This document shows, piece after piece, positions 1-8,182 of a stretch of 64,000 nt of DNA; position 1 is the first letter of the stretch; the number at the start of each line of letters is the position of its first letter. Position numbers and translations under genes: made by a program. Source of the DNA: Candidatus Binatia bacterium (GTDB taxonomy: Bacteria; Desulfobacterota; Binatia; UBA1149; CAITLU01); assembly GCA_036493895.1 (NCBI GenBank), contig DASXOZ010000030.1, positions 54,191-118,190 of the forward strand, read 5' to 3'. The notes beneath the pieces were generated by a model. That model saw only the letters and a program-made list of their open reading frames with translations. It did no database searches and was not told where the DNA came from.

Positions 1-80
1 CGCACGCGTCGAAGCGCGCGTTTTAGGGGTCGCCGCCGGCGCGGTCAACCCTTGTTTTCCTGCTTTTCGCGGGTGCCTCG

Positions 81-629
81 TCACTGCCCGGGAGGTGCTT
101 GCTCCGCCGGTTGGGCCGGCGGCGGCGTTGCAGCACCAGCCGGCGCTCGCGCCGGCGCTGGAGTGGGAGCGTCTTGCGGCGCGGCAGCCTGGGGAGACGG
201 CGCCGCTGCGGGTGCTGCGTCACCGGCGCCCGGAGCGGCTGCGCCCGGTGCTGCGGGAATCGTCAAAGGCTTGGCCTCGCCGACGGGCGGAGTTGCGGGC
301 GCCTGGTCGGAAGAAGCAGCGGGCGACTCCTGCTGCGCCGGCACTGCACCGACGGGAACGTCGACGTGAGCAGGCGCCTTGTAGCTGTCGAACACCGATG
401 CGCGCCGCGCCGACGACACGGCGAGCAGCAGCGCAGAGGTGAGGAACGCGATCGCGGTGATCGTCGTCATGCGCGCGAGCGGATTGGTCGAGCTTCCCGA
501 GCCGAACATCGGCGTGCTCGCGCCTCCGAATGCAGCGCCCATGTCGGCGCCGCGCCCGGCCTGCAGCAGCACGACGAGGATCAGGACGATGCAAGAAACG
601 ACGTGGACGATAATCAGCAATGCGTTCAT
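81..629 (-). CDS. secG: Preprotein translocase subunit SecG
   Basis: SecG is the small inner-membrane subunit of the SecYEG protein-conducting channel. The 182-residue protein has two hydrophobic segments (about residues 3-22 and 54-75) separated by the family's GRGADMGAAFGG loop. The ATG at 629 overlaps the tpiA stop codon as ATGA and has GGGAG upstream; longer in-frame extensions run through tpiA and are not credible. It is the last gene of gap-pgk-tpiA-secG, a common bacterial arrangement. The C-terminal half (about residue 90 onward) is an Ala/Pro-rich low-complexity tail, making the protein longer than the roughly 75-110 residues usual for SecG; the role of the tail is unknown. Confidence 0.93.
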   Translation of the reverse strand: MNALLIIVHVVSCIVLILVVLLQAGRGADMGAAFGGASTPMFGSGSSTNPLARMTTITAIAFLTSALLLAVSSARRASVFDSYKAPAHVDVPVGAVPAQQESPAASSDQAPATPPVGEAKPLTIPAAPGAAAPGAGDAAPAAAPSPQAAAPQDAPTPAPARAPAGAATPPPAQPAEQAPPGQ

Positions 630-1393
630 GAAGAGAGCTCCCGATAGTGCACGATGCGAAGGAAATCGTCGGCGACGAGGCTGGCGCCGCCGACGAGCGC
701 GCCGTCGACGTCCGGACAGGCCATCAGCTCGTCGATGTTGCCCGGCTTGACGCTTCCTCCATAGAGAATGCGAAGGCGGTCGGAGATTCCAGCCGGGGCC
801 AGTCCCCGGACGAGGGCGCGGATGTGGGCGTGGACTTCCTGGGCCTGCTGCGGCGTGGCGGTGCGGCCGGTGCCGATCGCCCATACCGGCTCGTAGGCGA
901 GCACCAGGGCGGCAAAAGCCTCGGGCGAAAGGCCGCCGATGCCCTCGCGCACCTGGGTGGAGATCACCTGCATCGTCCGGCCGCCGTCACGCTCGGCCAG
1001 CGACTCGCCGACGCAGACTACCGGCACCAGCCCTGCCGCGAACGCGGCTGCGGCCTTTTTCGCGACGCCGGCATCGGTTTCCCCGAAGAACTGGCGCCTC
1101 TCGCTGTGCCCGATGATCGCGTACCGGCATCCGGTATCGGCGACCATCGCAGCCGACACTTCGCCGGTAAATGCGCCCGACGCTTCCCAGTAGATGTCCT
1201 GGCTGCCGACGGCGACGATGCTCGCCTGCACCGCGCTTGCGACGTCGCGAAGAACGGGGAACGGAGGAGCGATCATCACGTCGCGTCCGGACAGGCCGCG
1301 GCAGCCTCCCGCCACGGCGGTCGCGAGTGCGACGGCCTCGGCTCGAGTGCCGGCCTGAAGCTTCCAGTTGCCCGCAAGAAGGGGAGTCCTCAC
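626..1393 (-). CDS. tpiA: Triose-phosphate isomerase
   Basis: This 255-residue enzyme interconverts dihydroxyacetone phosphate and glyceraldehyde 3-phosphate in glycolysis and gluconeogenesis. Visible catalytic features are Asn9 and Lys11 in GNWKL, His96 in IGHSERR, Glu168 in AYEPVWAIGTG (start of the mobile loop) and the C-terminal YGGSVKPGN phosphate-binding motif. The start is a GTG that overlaps the pgk TGA stop (GTGA), which indicates translational coupling; the first residues then read straight into the N-terminal beta strand. The TGA stop overlaps the secG ATG. Confidence 0.97.
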   Translation of the reverse strand: MRTPLLAGNWKLQAGTRAEAVALATAVAGGCRGLSGRDVMIAPPFPVLRDVASAVQASIVAVGSQDIYWEASGAFTGEVSAAMVADTGCRYAIIGHSERRQFFGETDAGVAKKAAAAFAAGLVPVVCVGESLAERDGGRTMQVISTQVREGIGGLSPEAFAALVLAYEPVWAIGTGRTATPQQAQEVHAHIRALVRGLAPAGISDRLRILYGGSVKPGNIDELMACPDVDGALVGGASLVADDFLRIVHYRELSS

Positions 1394-2583
1394 GCTGCCG
1401 CCTCGGCCTGCTCGAGCGCAGCGACGCCGGGAAGCTCGCTCCCTTCGAGGAACTCGAGCGAAGCGCCGCCGCCGGTGGACACGTGGCTGACGTCGCCGGT
1501 GCGCCCCGACTTGGCCAGTGCAGCGCCGGAGTCGCCTCCGCCGATCACGCTGTGCGCGTTCGAGTCGGCCACGGCGTTGGCGACTGCCATCGTGCCGGCA
1601 GCGCAGCTTTCCCATTCGAAGACGCCCATCGGGCCGTTCCAGAAGATCGTCCGCGCGCCGAGCAGGATCTCGCGAAATTCGCTGCGCGTCTTCGGGCCGA
1701 TGTCGAGGCCCATGAAGCCGGTATCGATCGCAGCACCTTCGGTCGCCTTGACGGGGGCCGTTTCCTTGAACTCGCGCGCAATCACGTGGTCGAGCGGAAG
1801 CGCGAGCCGCACCCCGCGTGCACGCGCATCGGTGACGAGGCTGCGCGCGAGATCGACGTTGTCGTCGTCGACGATCGACGCACCGACCGGGATGCCGATC
1901 GCGTGCAGGAACGTGTACGACATCGCGCCGCCGATCAGCAGCGAGTCGACGCGGTCGAGCAGGTTGTGCATCAGCTTGACCTTGTCGCGGACCTTGGCGC
2001 CGCCGATGACGGCGACGAACGGACGCGGCGGATCGTCGAGCAGGCTCTGCAGCGCAGCGACCTCCTCGAACATCAGGAAGCCCGCCCCGCAGTCGGCGAC
2101 GAAGCGGGCCATGCCCGCAGTCGAGGCGTGTGCGCGGTGCGCCGCGCCAAATGCGTCGTTGATGTAGACGTCGCACAAGGCCGCCAGCGCGCGCGCGAAG
2201 CCTTCGTCGTTCTTTTCCTCTTCCTTGTGGAAGCGCAGGTTCTCGAGAAGGACGACTTCGCCGTCCTTCATCTGCGCGATGGCGCGCTCGACTTCCGGAC
2301 CGATGCAATCGGGCAGAAGCCGGACCGGCTTCCCGCCGATTTCCTCGGACAGCTGCCCGGCAATGGGGCCGAGCGACAGTTCGGGCGTCACCTTGCCGCC
2401 GGGACGTCCGCGGTGGGACGCCAGGATCACCTTGGCGCGTTTGGCGATTGCGTATTCGATCGTCTTCTTCGCAGCGCGGATGCGCGTCACGTCGGTGATG
2501 CGGCCGTCGGTCACCGGCGCATTGAAGTCGACGCGGATGAAAACGCGTCGTCCCTCCAGAGGAATCTTCTCGATGCTCTTCAC
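1390..2583 (-). CDS. pgk: Phosphoglycerate kinase
   Basis: Pgk transfers the acyl phosphate of 1,3-bisphosphoglycerate to ADP in the cytoplasm. The 397-residue protein opens with the family signature (RVDFNAPV near residue 17) and contains the nucleotide-domain motif IGGAKVRDK and a C-terminal GGGDS phosphate loop. Its length is normal for bacteria. It begins with GTG 13 bases after the gap stop and ends overlapping the tpiA start, so all four genes of this cluster are probably one transcript. Confidence 0.97.
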   Translation of the reverse strand: MKSIEKIPLEGRRVFIRVDFNAPVTDGRITDVTRIRAAKKTIEYAIAKRAKVILASHRGRPGGKVTPELSLGPIAGQLSEEIGGKPVRLLPDCIGPEVERAIAQMKDGEVVLLENLRFHKEEEKNDEGFARALAALCDVYINDAFGAAHRAHASTAGMARFVADCGAGFLMFEEVAALQSLLDDPPRPFVAVIGGAKVRDKVKLMHNLLDRVDSLLIGGAMSYTFLHAIGIPVGASIVDDDNVDLARSLVTDARARGVRLALPLDHVIAREFKETAPVKATEGAAIDTGFMGLDIGPKTRSEFREILLGARTIFWNGPMGVFEWESCAAGTMAVANAVADSNAHSVIGGGDSGAALAKSGRTGDVSHVSTGGGASLEFLEGSELPGVAALEQAEAAA

Positions 2584-2596
2584 GGGACGACGAAGG

Positions 2597-3601
2597 TCAC
2601 AGCGAAGAGGCCATCATCGCGACGACGTCGCACATGCGGGCCGAGAACCCCATTTCGTTGTCGTACCACGACAGGATCTTCGAGAAGCCGGGCTCCAGCA
2701 CCTTGGTCAGCGGCGCATCGAAGATCGACGAGTGGTGGTTGCCGTTGAAGTCGCACGAGACGAGCTCCTCGTCGCAGTACTGCAGGACTCCCTTCAGAGG
2801 CCCGTTGGCGGCGGCTTTGACTGCGGCGTTGATCTCGTCGGCCGACGGCTTCTTGTCCGTCTCGAACACGAGGTCGACCACCGAGACGTTCGGCGTCGGA
2901 ACGCGGATGGCCATGCCGTCGAGCCTGCCCTTCAGGGCCGGCAGCACGAGGCCGACGGCCTTGGCGGCGCCGGTCGTCGTCGGGATCATCGACAGTGCGG
3001 CGGCACGAGCACGGCGAAGGTCGTCGTGAGGCAGGTCGAGGATCTTCTGGTCGTTCGTGTACGAGTGGATGGTCGTCATCATGCCGCGGCGCAGCCCGAA
3101 GCTCTCGTGCAGCACCTTGGCTACCGGCGCCAGGCAGTTGGTGGTGCACGACGCGTTGGAGACGACGTGGTGGGCGGCCGGATCGTAGGACTGGTGGTTG
3201 ACGCCGTAGCAGAGCGTCAGGTCGGCGCCGGAGGCCGGGGCCGAGATCAGCACCTTGCGGGCGCCGGCGGCAAGATGGGCGGCCGCCTGGTCGCGCTTGG
3301 TGAAACGGCCCGTCGACTCGACGACGATGTCCACCCCCAGCTCCTTCCACGGAAGGTTGGCCGGATTGGTGGCCGACAGTACCTTGATGGGATTGCCGCG
3401 AACGATGATCTCGCCGTTGCCGGCCTCGACGGTGCCGTCGAAGCGGCCGTGCACGGAGTCGTGACGGAGCAGGTGCGCGAGAGTCGCCGCGTCGGTCAGG
3501 TCGTTGACGGCGACGATCTCGAAGTCGCTGCGACCGCGCGCGGCGCGCAGCATGTTGCGCCCGATTCTTCCGAAGCCGTTGACGCCGACGCGAATGGCCA
3601 T
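2597..3601 (-). CDS. gap: Type I glyceraldehyde-3-phosphate dehydrogenase
   Basis: The 334-residue enzyme oxidises glyceraldehyde 3-phosphate with NAD and phosphate. The Rossmann motif NGFGRIGR is at residues 8-15, and Asp34 (AVNDL) predicts NAD preference. The catalytic nucleophile is Cys152 in SNASCTTNC. The ATG at 3601 follows an AGGGGGA-type ribosome site; a longer in-frame extension to 3703 lacks family homology. It is the first gene of the minus-strand glycolytic operon and is divergent from tolQ across about 300 bases. Confidence 0.97.
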   Translation of the reverse strand: MAIRVGVNGFGRIGRNMLRAARGRSDFEIVAVNDLTDAATLAHLLRHDSVHGRFDGTVEAGNGEIIVRGNPIKVLSATNPANLPWKELGVDIVVESTGRFTKRDQAAAHLAAGARKVLISAPASGADLTLCYGVNHQSYDPAAHHVVSNASCTTNCLAPVAKVLHESFGLRRGMMTTIHSYTNDQKILDLPHDDLRRARAAALSMIPTTTGAAKAVGLVLPALKGRLDGMAIRVPTPNVSVVDLVFETDKKPSADEINAAVKAAANGPLKGVLQYCDEELVSCDFNGNHHSSIFDAPLTKVLEPGFSKILSWYDNEMGFSARMCDVVAMMASSL

Positions 3602-3909
3602 TGCAGGTCCCCCTTGAATCCTCGTCCTTCCGGGCTCCGGCTCGGGCAAAGACAATCCGGCAAGACGCCGGATTCGCAAGGAAAAGGAGAGGGCGTTTCC
3701 CACGGGAGGGGCACCAAGTCAATCGCGCGCGCCAGGGCGCTGCGCGTGTCTGCCCCGCGCGGCTGCTTGGGCGTGGCCGCCTGCTCATCGTGCGAATCGC
3801 GCGCTGTTGCGGAGCACGTCACGCTGGCGCACGTCGTAAAATTGACAGCCTGGGCAAGCGAGAATACCTTCGCCCGTTGTTGTGGTGCGGTCGTGCGGTG
3901 GTCGGTTAA
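3602..3909. other. Divergent gap/tolQ intergenic region
   Basis: No convincing gene is present. The tolQ-proximal part holds a clear promoter (entered separately). The gap-proximal 100 bases are the gap leader, where I see no equally good promoter. Confidence 0.6.
3842..3870 (+). promoter_or_regulatory. Predicted housekeeping promoter of the tol-pal operon
   Basis: TTGACA (3842-3847), a 17-base spacer and TACCTT (3865-3870) form a sigma70-type promoter. The start point would be near 3877, about 33 bases before the tolQ GTG. The same TACCTT hexamer recurs in the leuA leader promoter. Confidence 0.6.
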
Positions 3910-4605
3910 GTGACTCCTCAACCTGAACATTCCGTGATGTCCATGCTCACCGGCTCCGGACCGGTGGTGCTCGTGGTCCTGTGGACGCTGATCGCGGCGT
4001 CGGTCGCGAGCTGGGGCATCGTCATCTTCAAGGCCCGGCAGATGCGCCTGGCCCGCCACGGCGCCGAGGAGTTCCAGAAGCTCTTCTGGGATACCCGCAA
4101 CCTGGCCGAAGTCTCGCGGGCCTGCGTGCAGCTCGGGCCCAACCCCCTGGCCGCCGTGTTCGCTGCCGGCTACGAGGAGCTCCTGCGCCTTCGCACGCGC
4201 AAGAAGGCGAACGCCGAAGAAGGTTTCAGCACCGAGCTCGGCGGCATCGCCAACGTCGAGCGCGCGATGCGGCGGGCCGCCTTGCGCGAAAGGACCGAGC
4301 TCGAAAAACTGCTGACCTTCCTCGCGACCACGTCGAGCACCGCGCCGTTCATCGGCCTTTTCGGCACGGTCTGGGGCATCATGAATTCGTTTCGCGGCCT
4401 GTCGATGGGAGGGCCGTCGAGCATCCAGGCGGTGGCGCCGGGCATTTCCGAAGCACTGATCGCGACCGCAGCCGGGTTGGCCGCGGCCATCCCCGCCCTC
4501 GTGGCGTACAACCACTACGCCAGGGCGGCGCGCCTCGTCGCCGGCGAGATGGACAGCTTCATCTCGGAATTCCTCAACATCGCCGAACGTCACTTCCTCA
4601 ACTGA
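3910..4605 (+). CDS. tolQ: Tol-Pal system proton channel subunit TolQ
   Basis: TolQ (231 residues, MotA/TolQ/ExbB family) forms with TolR the proton-driven inner-membrane motor that energises TolA during outer-membrane constriction. Three membrane segments are visible: near residues 12-35, one around TSSTAPFIGLFGTVWGIMNSF (the conserved pore helix), and one around LIATAAGLAAAIPALVAYNHY. The GTG at 3910 is chosen; GTG at 3931 and ATG at 3937 are alternatives because the ribosome site is weak. It opens the tolQRAB-pal-cpoB cluster. TolQ is favoured over ExbB because of the tolB and pal neighbours. Confidence 0.93.
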   Translation: MTPQPEHSVMSMLTGSGPVVLVVLWTLIAASVASWGIVIFKARQMRLARHGAEEFQKLFWDTRNLAEVSRACVQLGPNPLAAVFAAGYEELLRLRTRKKANAEEGFSTELGGIANVERAMRRAALRERTELEKLLTFLATTSSTAPFIGLFGTVWGIMNSFRGLSMGGPSSIQAVAPGISEALIATAAGLAAAIPALVAYNHYARAARLVAGEMDSFISEFLNIAERHFLN

Positions 4606-4631
4606 CACGGATGGGCGCCAACAGGTAGAAA

Positions 4632-5045
4632 GTGGGCGGCGGCGACGACTACGAAGGCGGGACGGTAGCGGGAATCAACGTCACGCCGCTGGTCGACGTG
4701 ATGCTGGTGCTGCTGGTGATCTTCATGGTCACTGCGCCGATCATCCAGCAGGGTGTCAACGTGCAGCTTCCCCAGGCCGGCGGCCAGGCGGTCGAGGGCG
4801 AAGACGTGGCGCTCGTCGTCTCCGTGACCGGCGACAACAAGGTCTACCTCAACGACAAGCAGATGGAGCTCGACAAGCTCACGTCCACGGTTGCTGCCAA
4901 CTTGAAGGAGGAGCCCCGCCGCGTCGTCTACGTGCGCGGCGACAAGGGCGCCGATTACGGCAAAGTGGTGCAGGTCATCTCCTCACTGAAGGCGGCGGGC
5001 GTCGACAAGCTCGGCCTGATCACCGAGCCGCCGGGGGCGAAGTAA
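4632..5045 (+). CDS. tolR: Tol-Pal system protein TolR (ExbD family)
   Basis: TolR (137 residues) is the single-pass motor partner of TolQ. Its one transmembrane helix (about 18-38) carries the essential acidic residue, Asp22 in NVTPLVDVMLVLL, the protonation site in this family. A periplasmic domain follows. It starts with GTG 26 bases after tolQ and its TAA stop abuts the tolA start directly. Confidence 0.94.
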   Translation: MGGGDDYEGGTVAGINVTPLVDVMLVLLVIFMVTAPIIQQGVNVQLPQAGGQAVEGEDVALVVSVTGDNKVYLNDKQMELDKLTSTVAANLKEEPRRVVYVRGDKGADYGKVVQVISSLKAAGVDKLGLITEPPGAK

Positions 5046-6131
5046 GTGGGCGCCGGCGTCCGCGAGCGGCCCGGCGCCGCGCGGGCGGGGCACTTCGATC
5101 CTCGCCTGCTGAGGGACTTCGGCTGGTCGTTCGCCGGCCACATCCTCATCGTCCTCGTCGTCATCGTCGTTGCGCTGTACGCGCCCGAGCCGACGCGTTT
5201 CGAGGGCGAAGGAGGGCCGGTCGTCGACCTTGCCGTTCCGCGCGGCGACTCGCCGCTGCTGAAAATCGGGCCTCTCGCCAAGCCGTCGAGCCGCCAGGCG
5301 ACGCCGCAGCCGAAGCCGGAGCCTCCCAAGGTCGAGCAGCCACCGGCGCCGCCGAAGGCGGAGCCGCCGAAGGTCGAACCGAAACCCGAGCCGGCAAAAC
5401 CGGAGCCGGTAAAGCCGCCCGAGCCGCCCAAAGTCGAGCCGAAACCCGAGCCTCCTCCTCCCAAGAAGGACGCGATCCCGGAGCCGAAGAAGCCCGAGCC
5501 CCCGAAGGTCGTGCCGCCCAAGCCCGAGCCGAAACCGGAGCCGAAGAAACCGGAGCCGCCGAAAAAGCCCGAGCCGAAGCCGGAGCCTGCGAAGAAAGCG
5601 GAGCCGCCGAAGAAGCCCGAGCCTGCGAAGAAACCGGAGACTCCGAAGGCTGCCGAAAAACCCGAGCCGCCGAAGAAAACCGAGCCCGCAGCGGAGACGC
5701 CGAAGAGCGCGCCGAAAACGGAACCGGCGAAGGGATCGCAAGCTTCGACGACCGGCGCCGGTGCGCCCGGCGCCGCACACGAGACGGAAACGGGCCGTTC
5801 AGGCGATCCGAATGGCGGAGGCGGTGGGCCGGGCAATCGCAGCCCCGAGTTCTACGCGTACTTCGGCTACCTGTATCGAACGCTGAAAGCCCAGTGGGTA
5901 TGGCCCGGCGATCCCGACCCGACTTTGGCGACCACGGTTCGATTCAGTATACTTGCTGACGGCAGCATCACCGACGTGCGCATCACGGATCGCTCCCGCA
6001 GTGCGCAGTACGATGAGTCGGCAGTCAACGCCGTTCGGGCGACGGGAACCCTGACTCCACCTCCACCGAACGTCCGCGCGGATTTCGAGGACGTCGAGTT
6101 CGTCTTCCGCGGTGCCGAGATGATGCAGTGA
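5046..6131 (+). CDS. tolA: TolA/TonB-like energy transducer
   Basis: This 361-residue protein should span the periplasm and link the TolQR motor to TolB-Pal. One transmembrane helix lies near residues 27-45 (WSFAGHILIVLVVIVVALY). A linker of roughly 180 residues built of Pro, Glu and Lys (PKPEP/KKPEPP repeats) follows. The C-terminal 100 residues form a TonB-C-type domain (WVWPGDPDP, VRFSILADGSITDVRI, YDESAVNAV). The rod is Pro/Lys-rich rather than the Ala/Lys helix of E. coli TolA, so the sequence alone would also fit TonB. Position between tolR and tolB decides for TolA. GTG start right after the tolR stop. Confidence 0.88.
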   Translation: MGAGVRERPGAARAGHFDPRLLRDFGWSFAGHILIVLVVIVVALYAPEPTRFEGEGGPVVDLAVPRGDSPLLKIGPLAKPSSRQATPQPKPEPPKVEQPPAPPKAEPPKVEPKPEPAKPEPVKPPEPPKVEPKPEPPPPKKDAIPEPKKPEPPKVVPPKPEPKPEPKKPEPPKKPEPKPEPAKKAEPPKKPEPAKKPETPKAAEKPEPPKKTEPAAETPKSAPKTEPAKGSQASTTGAGAPGAAHETETGRSGDPNGGGGGPGNRSPEFYAYFGYLYRTLKAQWVWPGDPDPTLATTVRFSILADGSITDVRITDRSRSAQYDESAVNAVRATGTLTPPPPNVRADFEDVEFVFRGAEMMQ

Positions 6132-7513
6132 AGCGGTCGGGGCAGTCGGGGCGGTCCGAGATGGAGGGTGAGGACGTGGCGGAGATGGAACCCAGCAGCT
6201 CGCGCAGGCTTTCTACGGCGGCTTCCGTCGCCCTTGCCGCGGTACTTTTCGCGATTCCCCGGTCACTGCACGCGGCTCCGCTGCACGGCGAGATCTCCGG
6301 CGCCGGGTCCAACCGCACGCCGATCGCCGTCGTGCGCCTCGCGCCGATCTCGGCTCCCGAGCCTGCGCTCGAAGAGGAATTCCGGCGCATCGTTGCCGAC
6401 GACCTCGAGATCTCCGGCCTCTACAAGGTCGTCGACCCCGCGTCCTACATCGAAGGAGTTCCTCCGGGGCCTCTCGGTCCCGAACACGTCAACTTCCTCA
6501 ACTGGCAGGCCGTCGGCGCGCGCGGCGTAGTTCTCGGTCACTACGAGAAGACCGGCAGTGACCTTGCGGTCGAAGTCGCCTACCTCGACGTCGGCGCCCA
6601 TTCGATGGTCGGCGGCAAGCGCTTTCGCGGCCCCGCCTCCGACGTCGCGCGCATGGCGCACCGTACCGCCGACGCCGTCATGGAGTTCACGACCGGCACC
6701 CCCGGTCCCTTCGACTCGCGCATCGCGTTCGTCTCCAACCGCGGCGGCTTTGCCAAGGAGATCAACGTCTTCACGTTCGACGGCGAGATCACCAGGGTGA
6801 CCAACCACCACACGGTGACGATGGCCCCGTCGTGGTCGGTCGACTCGGGCTCGATCGTCTTCACGAGCTTTCGCGGGGGAGCACCGTCGCTGTACAGCGT
6901 CACGCTGGCGGGCCGGGCCGAGAAGCAGCTTGCGACCAAGATGGGCGTCAACGTCGGCGGGGCCTGGAAGCCCGACGGCAGCTCGCTGGCGCTGGCCCGC
7001 GAGGAGGGCGGCAACACCGACATCTACCTGCTGAACTTCGCCAGCCAGGAGCAGAAGAGGCTGACCGACCACTGGGGCATCGACGTCGATCCCGCGTGGA
7101 ACCCGGACGGCTCCCGCCTGGCGTTCTGCTCTTCGCGAGGCGGTACGCCGCAGGTCTACACGATGGCGCCGTCGCCCGGCAGCGAAGCGACACGCATCAC
7201 TTTCGGCGGAAGCTACAACTGCGCGCCGTCGTGGTCGCCCGACGGCCACTGGATCGCGTACGCCGGTCGCGTCGGCCGCGACTTCCACATCTTCATCGTT
7301 CCGGCCACCGGAGGAGAGCCGAGGCAGCTCACTTTCACCGGCTCGAACGAGGATCCGACCTGGTCTCCCGACTCGCGCTACGTCGTGTTCGCGCGCGAAG
7401 CGGGTGGAGACCGCAAGCTTTACCTCGTGGACCTCACAGGCAGATGGGAGCGAGAATTGACCACCGGCAAGGGGGATGATAGTTCCCCAAGTTGGTCGAA
7501 GCGGCTAGATTAG
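6128..7513 (+). CDS. tolB: Periplasmic beta-propeller protein TolB
   Basis: TolB is the periplasmic partner that cycles between Pal and TolA. After a signal sequence (hydrophobic stretch near residues 29-48, AVLFAIPRSLHAA) it has the TolB N-terminal domain and then repeated propeller blades with the signature PxWSxDGxxIxF (for example APSWSVDSGSIVF, DPAWNPDGSRLAF, APSWSPDGHWIAY, DPTWSPDSRYVVF). The annotated GTG overlaps the tolA stop. In-frame starts about 11-18 codons downstream would give a more typical signal peptide, so the exact N-terminus is uncertain. Length 461 residues. Confidence 0.95.
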   Translation: MKRSGQSGRSEMEGEDVAEMEPSSSRRLSTAASVALAAVLFAIPRSLHAAPLHGEISGAGSNRTPIAVVRLAPISAPEPALEEEFRRIVADDLEISGLYKVVDPASYIEGVPPGPLGPEHVNFLNWQAVGARGVVLGHYEKTGSDLAVEVAYLDVGAHSMVGGKRFRGPASDVARMAHRTADAVMEFTTGTPGPFDSRIAFVSNRGGFAKEINVFTFDGEITRVTNHHTVTMAPSWSVDSGSIVFTSFRGGAPSLYSVTLAGRAEKQLATKMGVNVGGAWKPDGSSLALAREEGGNTDIYLLNFASQEQKRLTDHWGIDVDPAWNPDGSRLAFCSSRGGTPQVYTMAPSPGSEATRITFGGSYNCAPSWSPDGHWIAYAGRVGRDFHIFIVPATGGEPRQLTFTGSNEDPTWSPDSRYVVFAREAGGDRKLYLVDLTGRWERELTTGKGDDSSPSWSKRLD

Positions 7514-7560
7514 GCGCTGACCAGCCTTCCAGCGCCTTCGATTCGGAATCAAAATCAGGG

Positions 7561-7629
7561 TCGCCCTTCACGGGGCGCAAGAGTCGCCCTTCACAGGGCG
7601 CAAGAGTCGCCCTTCACAGGGCGCAAGAG
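7561..7629 (+). repeat. Three tandem 23-bp hairpin repeats in the pal leader
   Basis: Three head-to-tail 23-bp copies (7561-7583, 7584-7606, 7607-7629), differing at one base. Each contains CGCCCTTCACAGGGCG, a 6-bp stem with a TCAC tetraloop; in the first copy the T-A pair is a T-G wobble, so folding is kept. The array ends nine bases before the pal ATG and touches its ribosome site. Confidence 0.85.
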
Positions 7630-7638
7630 AGGAAGAGC

Positions 7639-8169
7639 ATGAGTCTCGGACTTGCGGTGTGGATGCGGAAGCTCAGCGTGCTGGGCGTGGTGGTGGGGAC
7701 CGGGCTCGCGCTCGTCGTGACGAGCGGTTGCTCGGCCAAGAAGTCCGGCGAGGACACGGGCAGCCTTACCGACGACAGCCTCGGGGGCAAGGGCAGCCTC
7801 GGCCAGTTCGAGAAGACCGGCTCCTCGAGTGAAGGCGGCCGCTTCGAGACCGTGTACTTCGCGTACGACTCGGCCGACCTCGACGGCTCAGGCAACCAGG
7901 CAGTGCGCGCCGATGCCGACCTCCTGCGCAAGGAGAGCGGCAAAGTCGAGATCGAAGGCCACTGCGACGAGCGTGGTACCGCACAATACAACCTTGCGCT
8001 CGGCGCCCGCCGCGCCAAGACCGTTCGCGACGCGCTGGTCGGCGCCGGCATCAAGGCCGGTCGCCTCTCCACGGTCAGCTACGGCGAGGAACTCCCCGTC
8101 TGCCACGAGCAGAACGAGGACTGCTGGCACCGCAACCGGCGCGCCCACCTCGTCGACCTGACCGAGTAG
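7639..8169 (+). CDS. pal: Peptidoglycan-associated lipoprotein Pal
   Basis: Pal (176 residues) anchors the outer membrane to peptidoglycan. A signal peptide ends in the lipobox VTSGC with Cys31 as the lipidated residue. The OmpA-like domain contains VYFAYDSADLD and the diaminopimelate-binding segment IEGHCDERGTAQYNLALG. The ATG at 7639 follows AGGAAG at good spacing; the in-frame upstream extension runs through the hairpin repeats and is rejected. ATG at 7663 is an alternative. It follows tolB and precedes cpoB. Confidence 0.95.
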   Translation: MSLGLAVWMRKLSVLGVVVGTGLALVVTSGCSAKKSGEDTGSLTDDSLGGKGSLGQFEKTGSSSEGGRFETVYFAYDSADLDGSGNQAVRADADLLRKESGKVEIEGHCDERGTAQYNLALGARRAKTVRDALVGAGIKAGRLSTVSYGEELPVCHEQNEDCWHRNRRAHLVDLTE

Positions 8170-8182
8170 GACCCACCGGAGT

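Noticed and set aside
1..80. tRNA or small gene downstream of secG
   Set aside because: A tRNA often follows secG, but no cloverleaf is visible; the short ORF at 23-223 is a shadow of the SecG tail.
5285..5760. Antisense Gly/Phe/Ser-rich ORFs over tolA
   Set aside because: They arise from the complementary strand of the Pro/Glu/Lys repeats and have no independent support.
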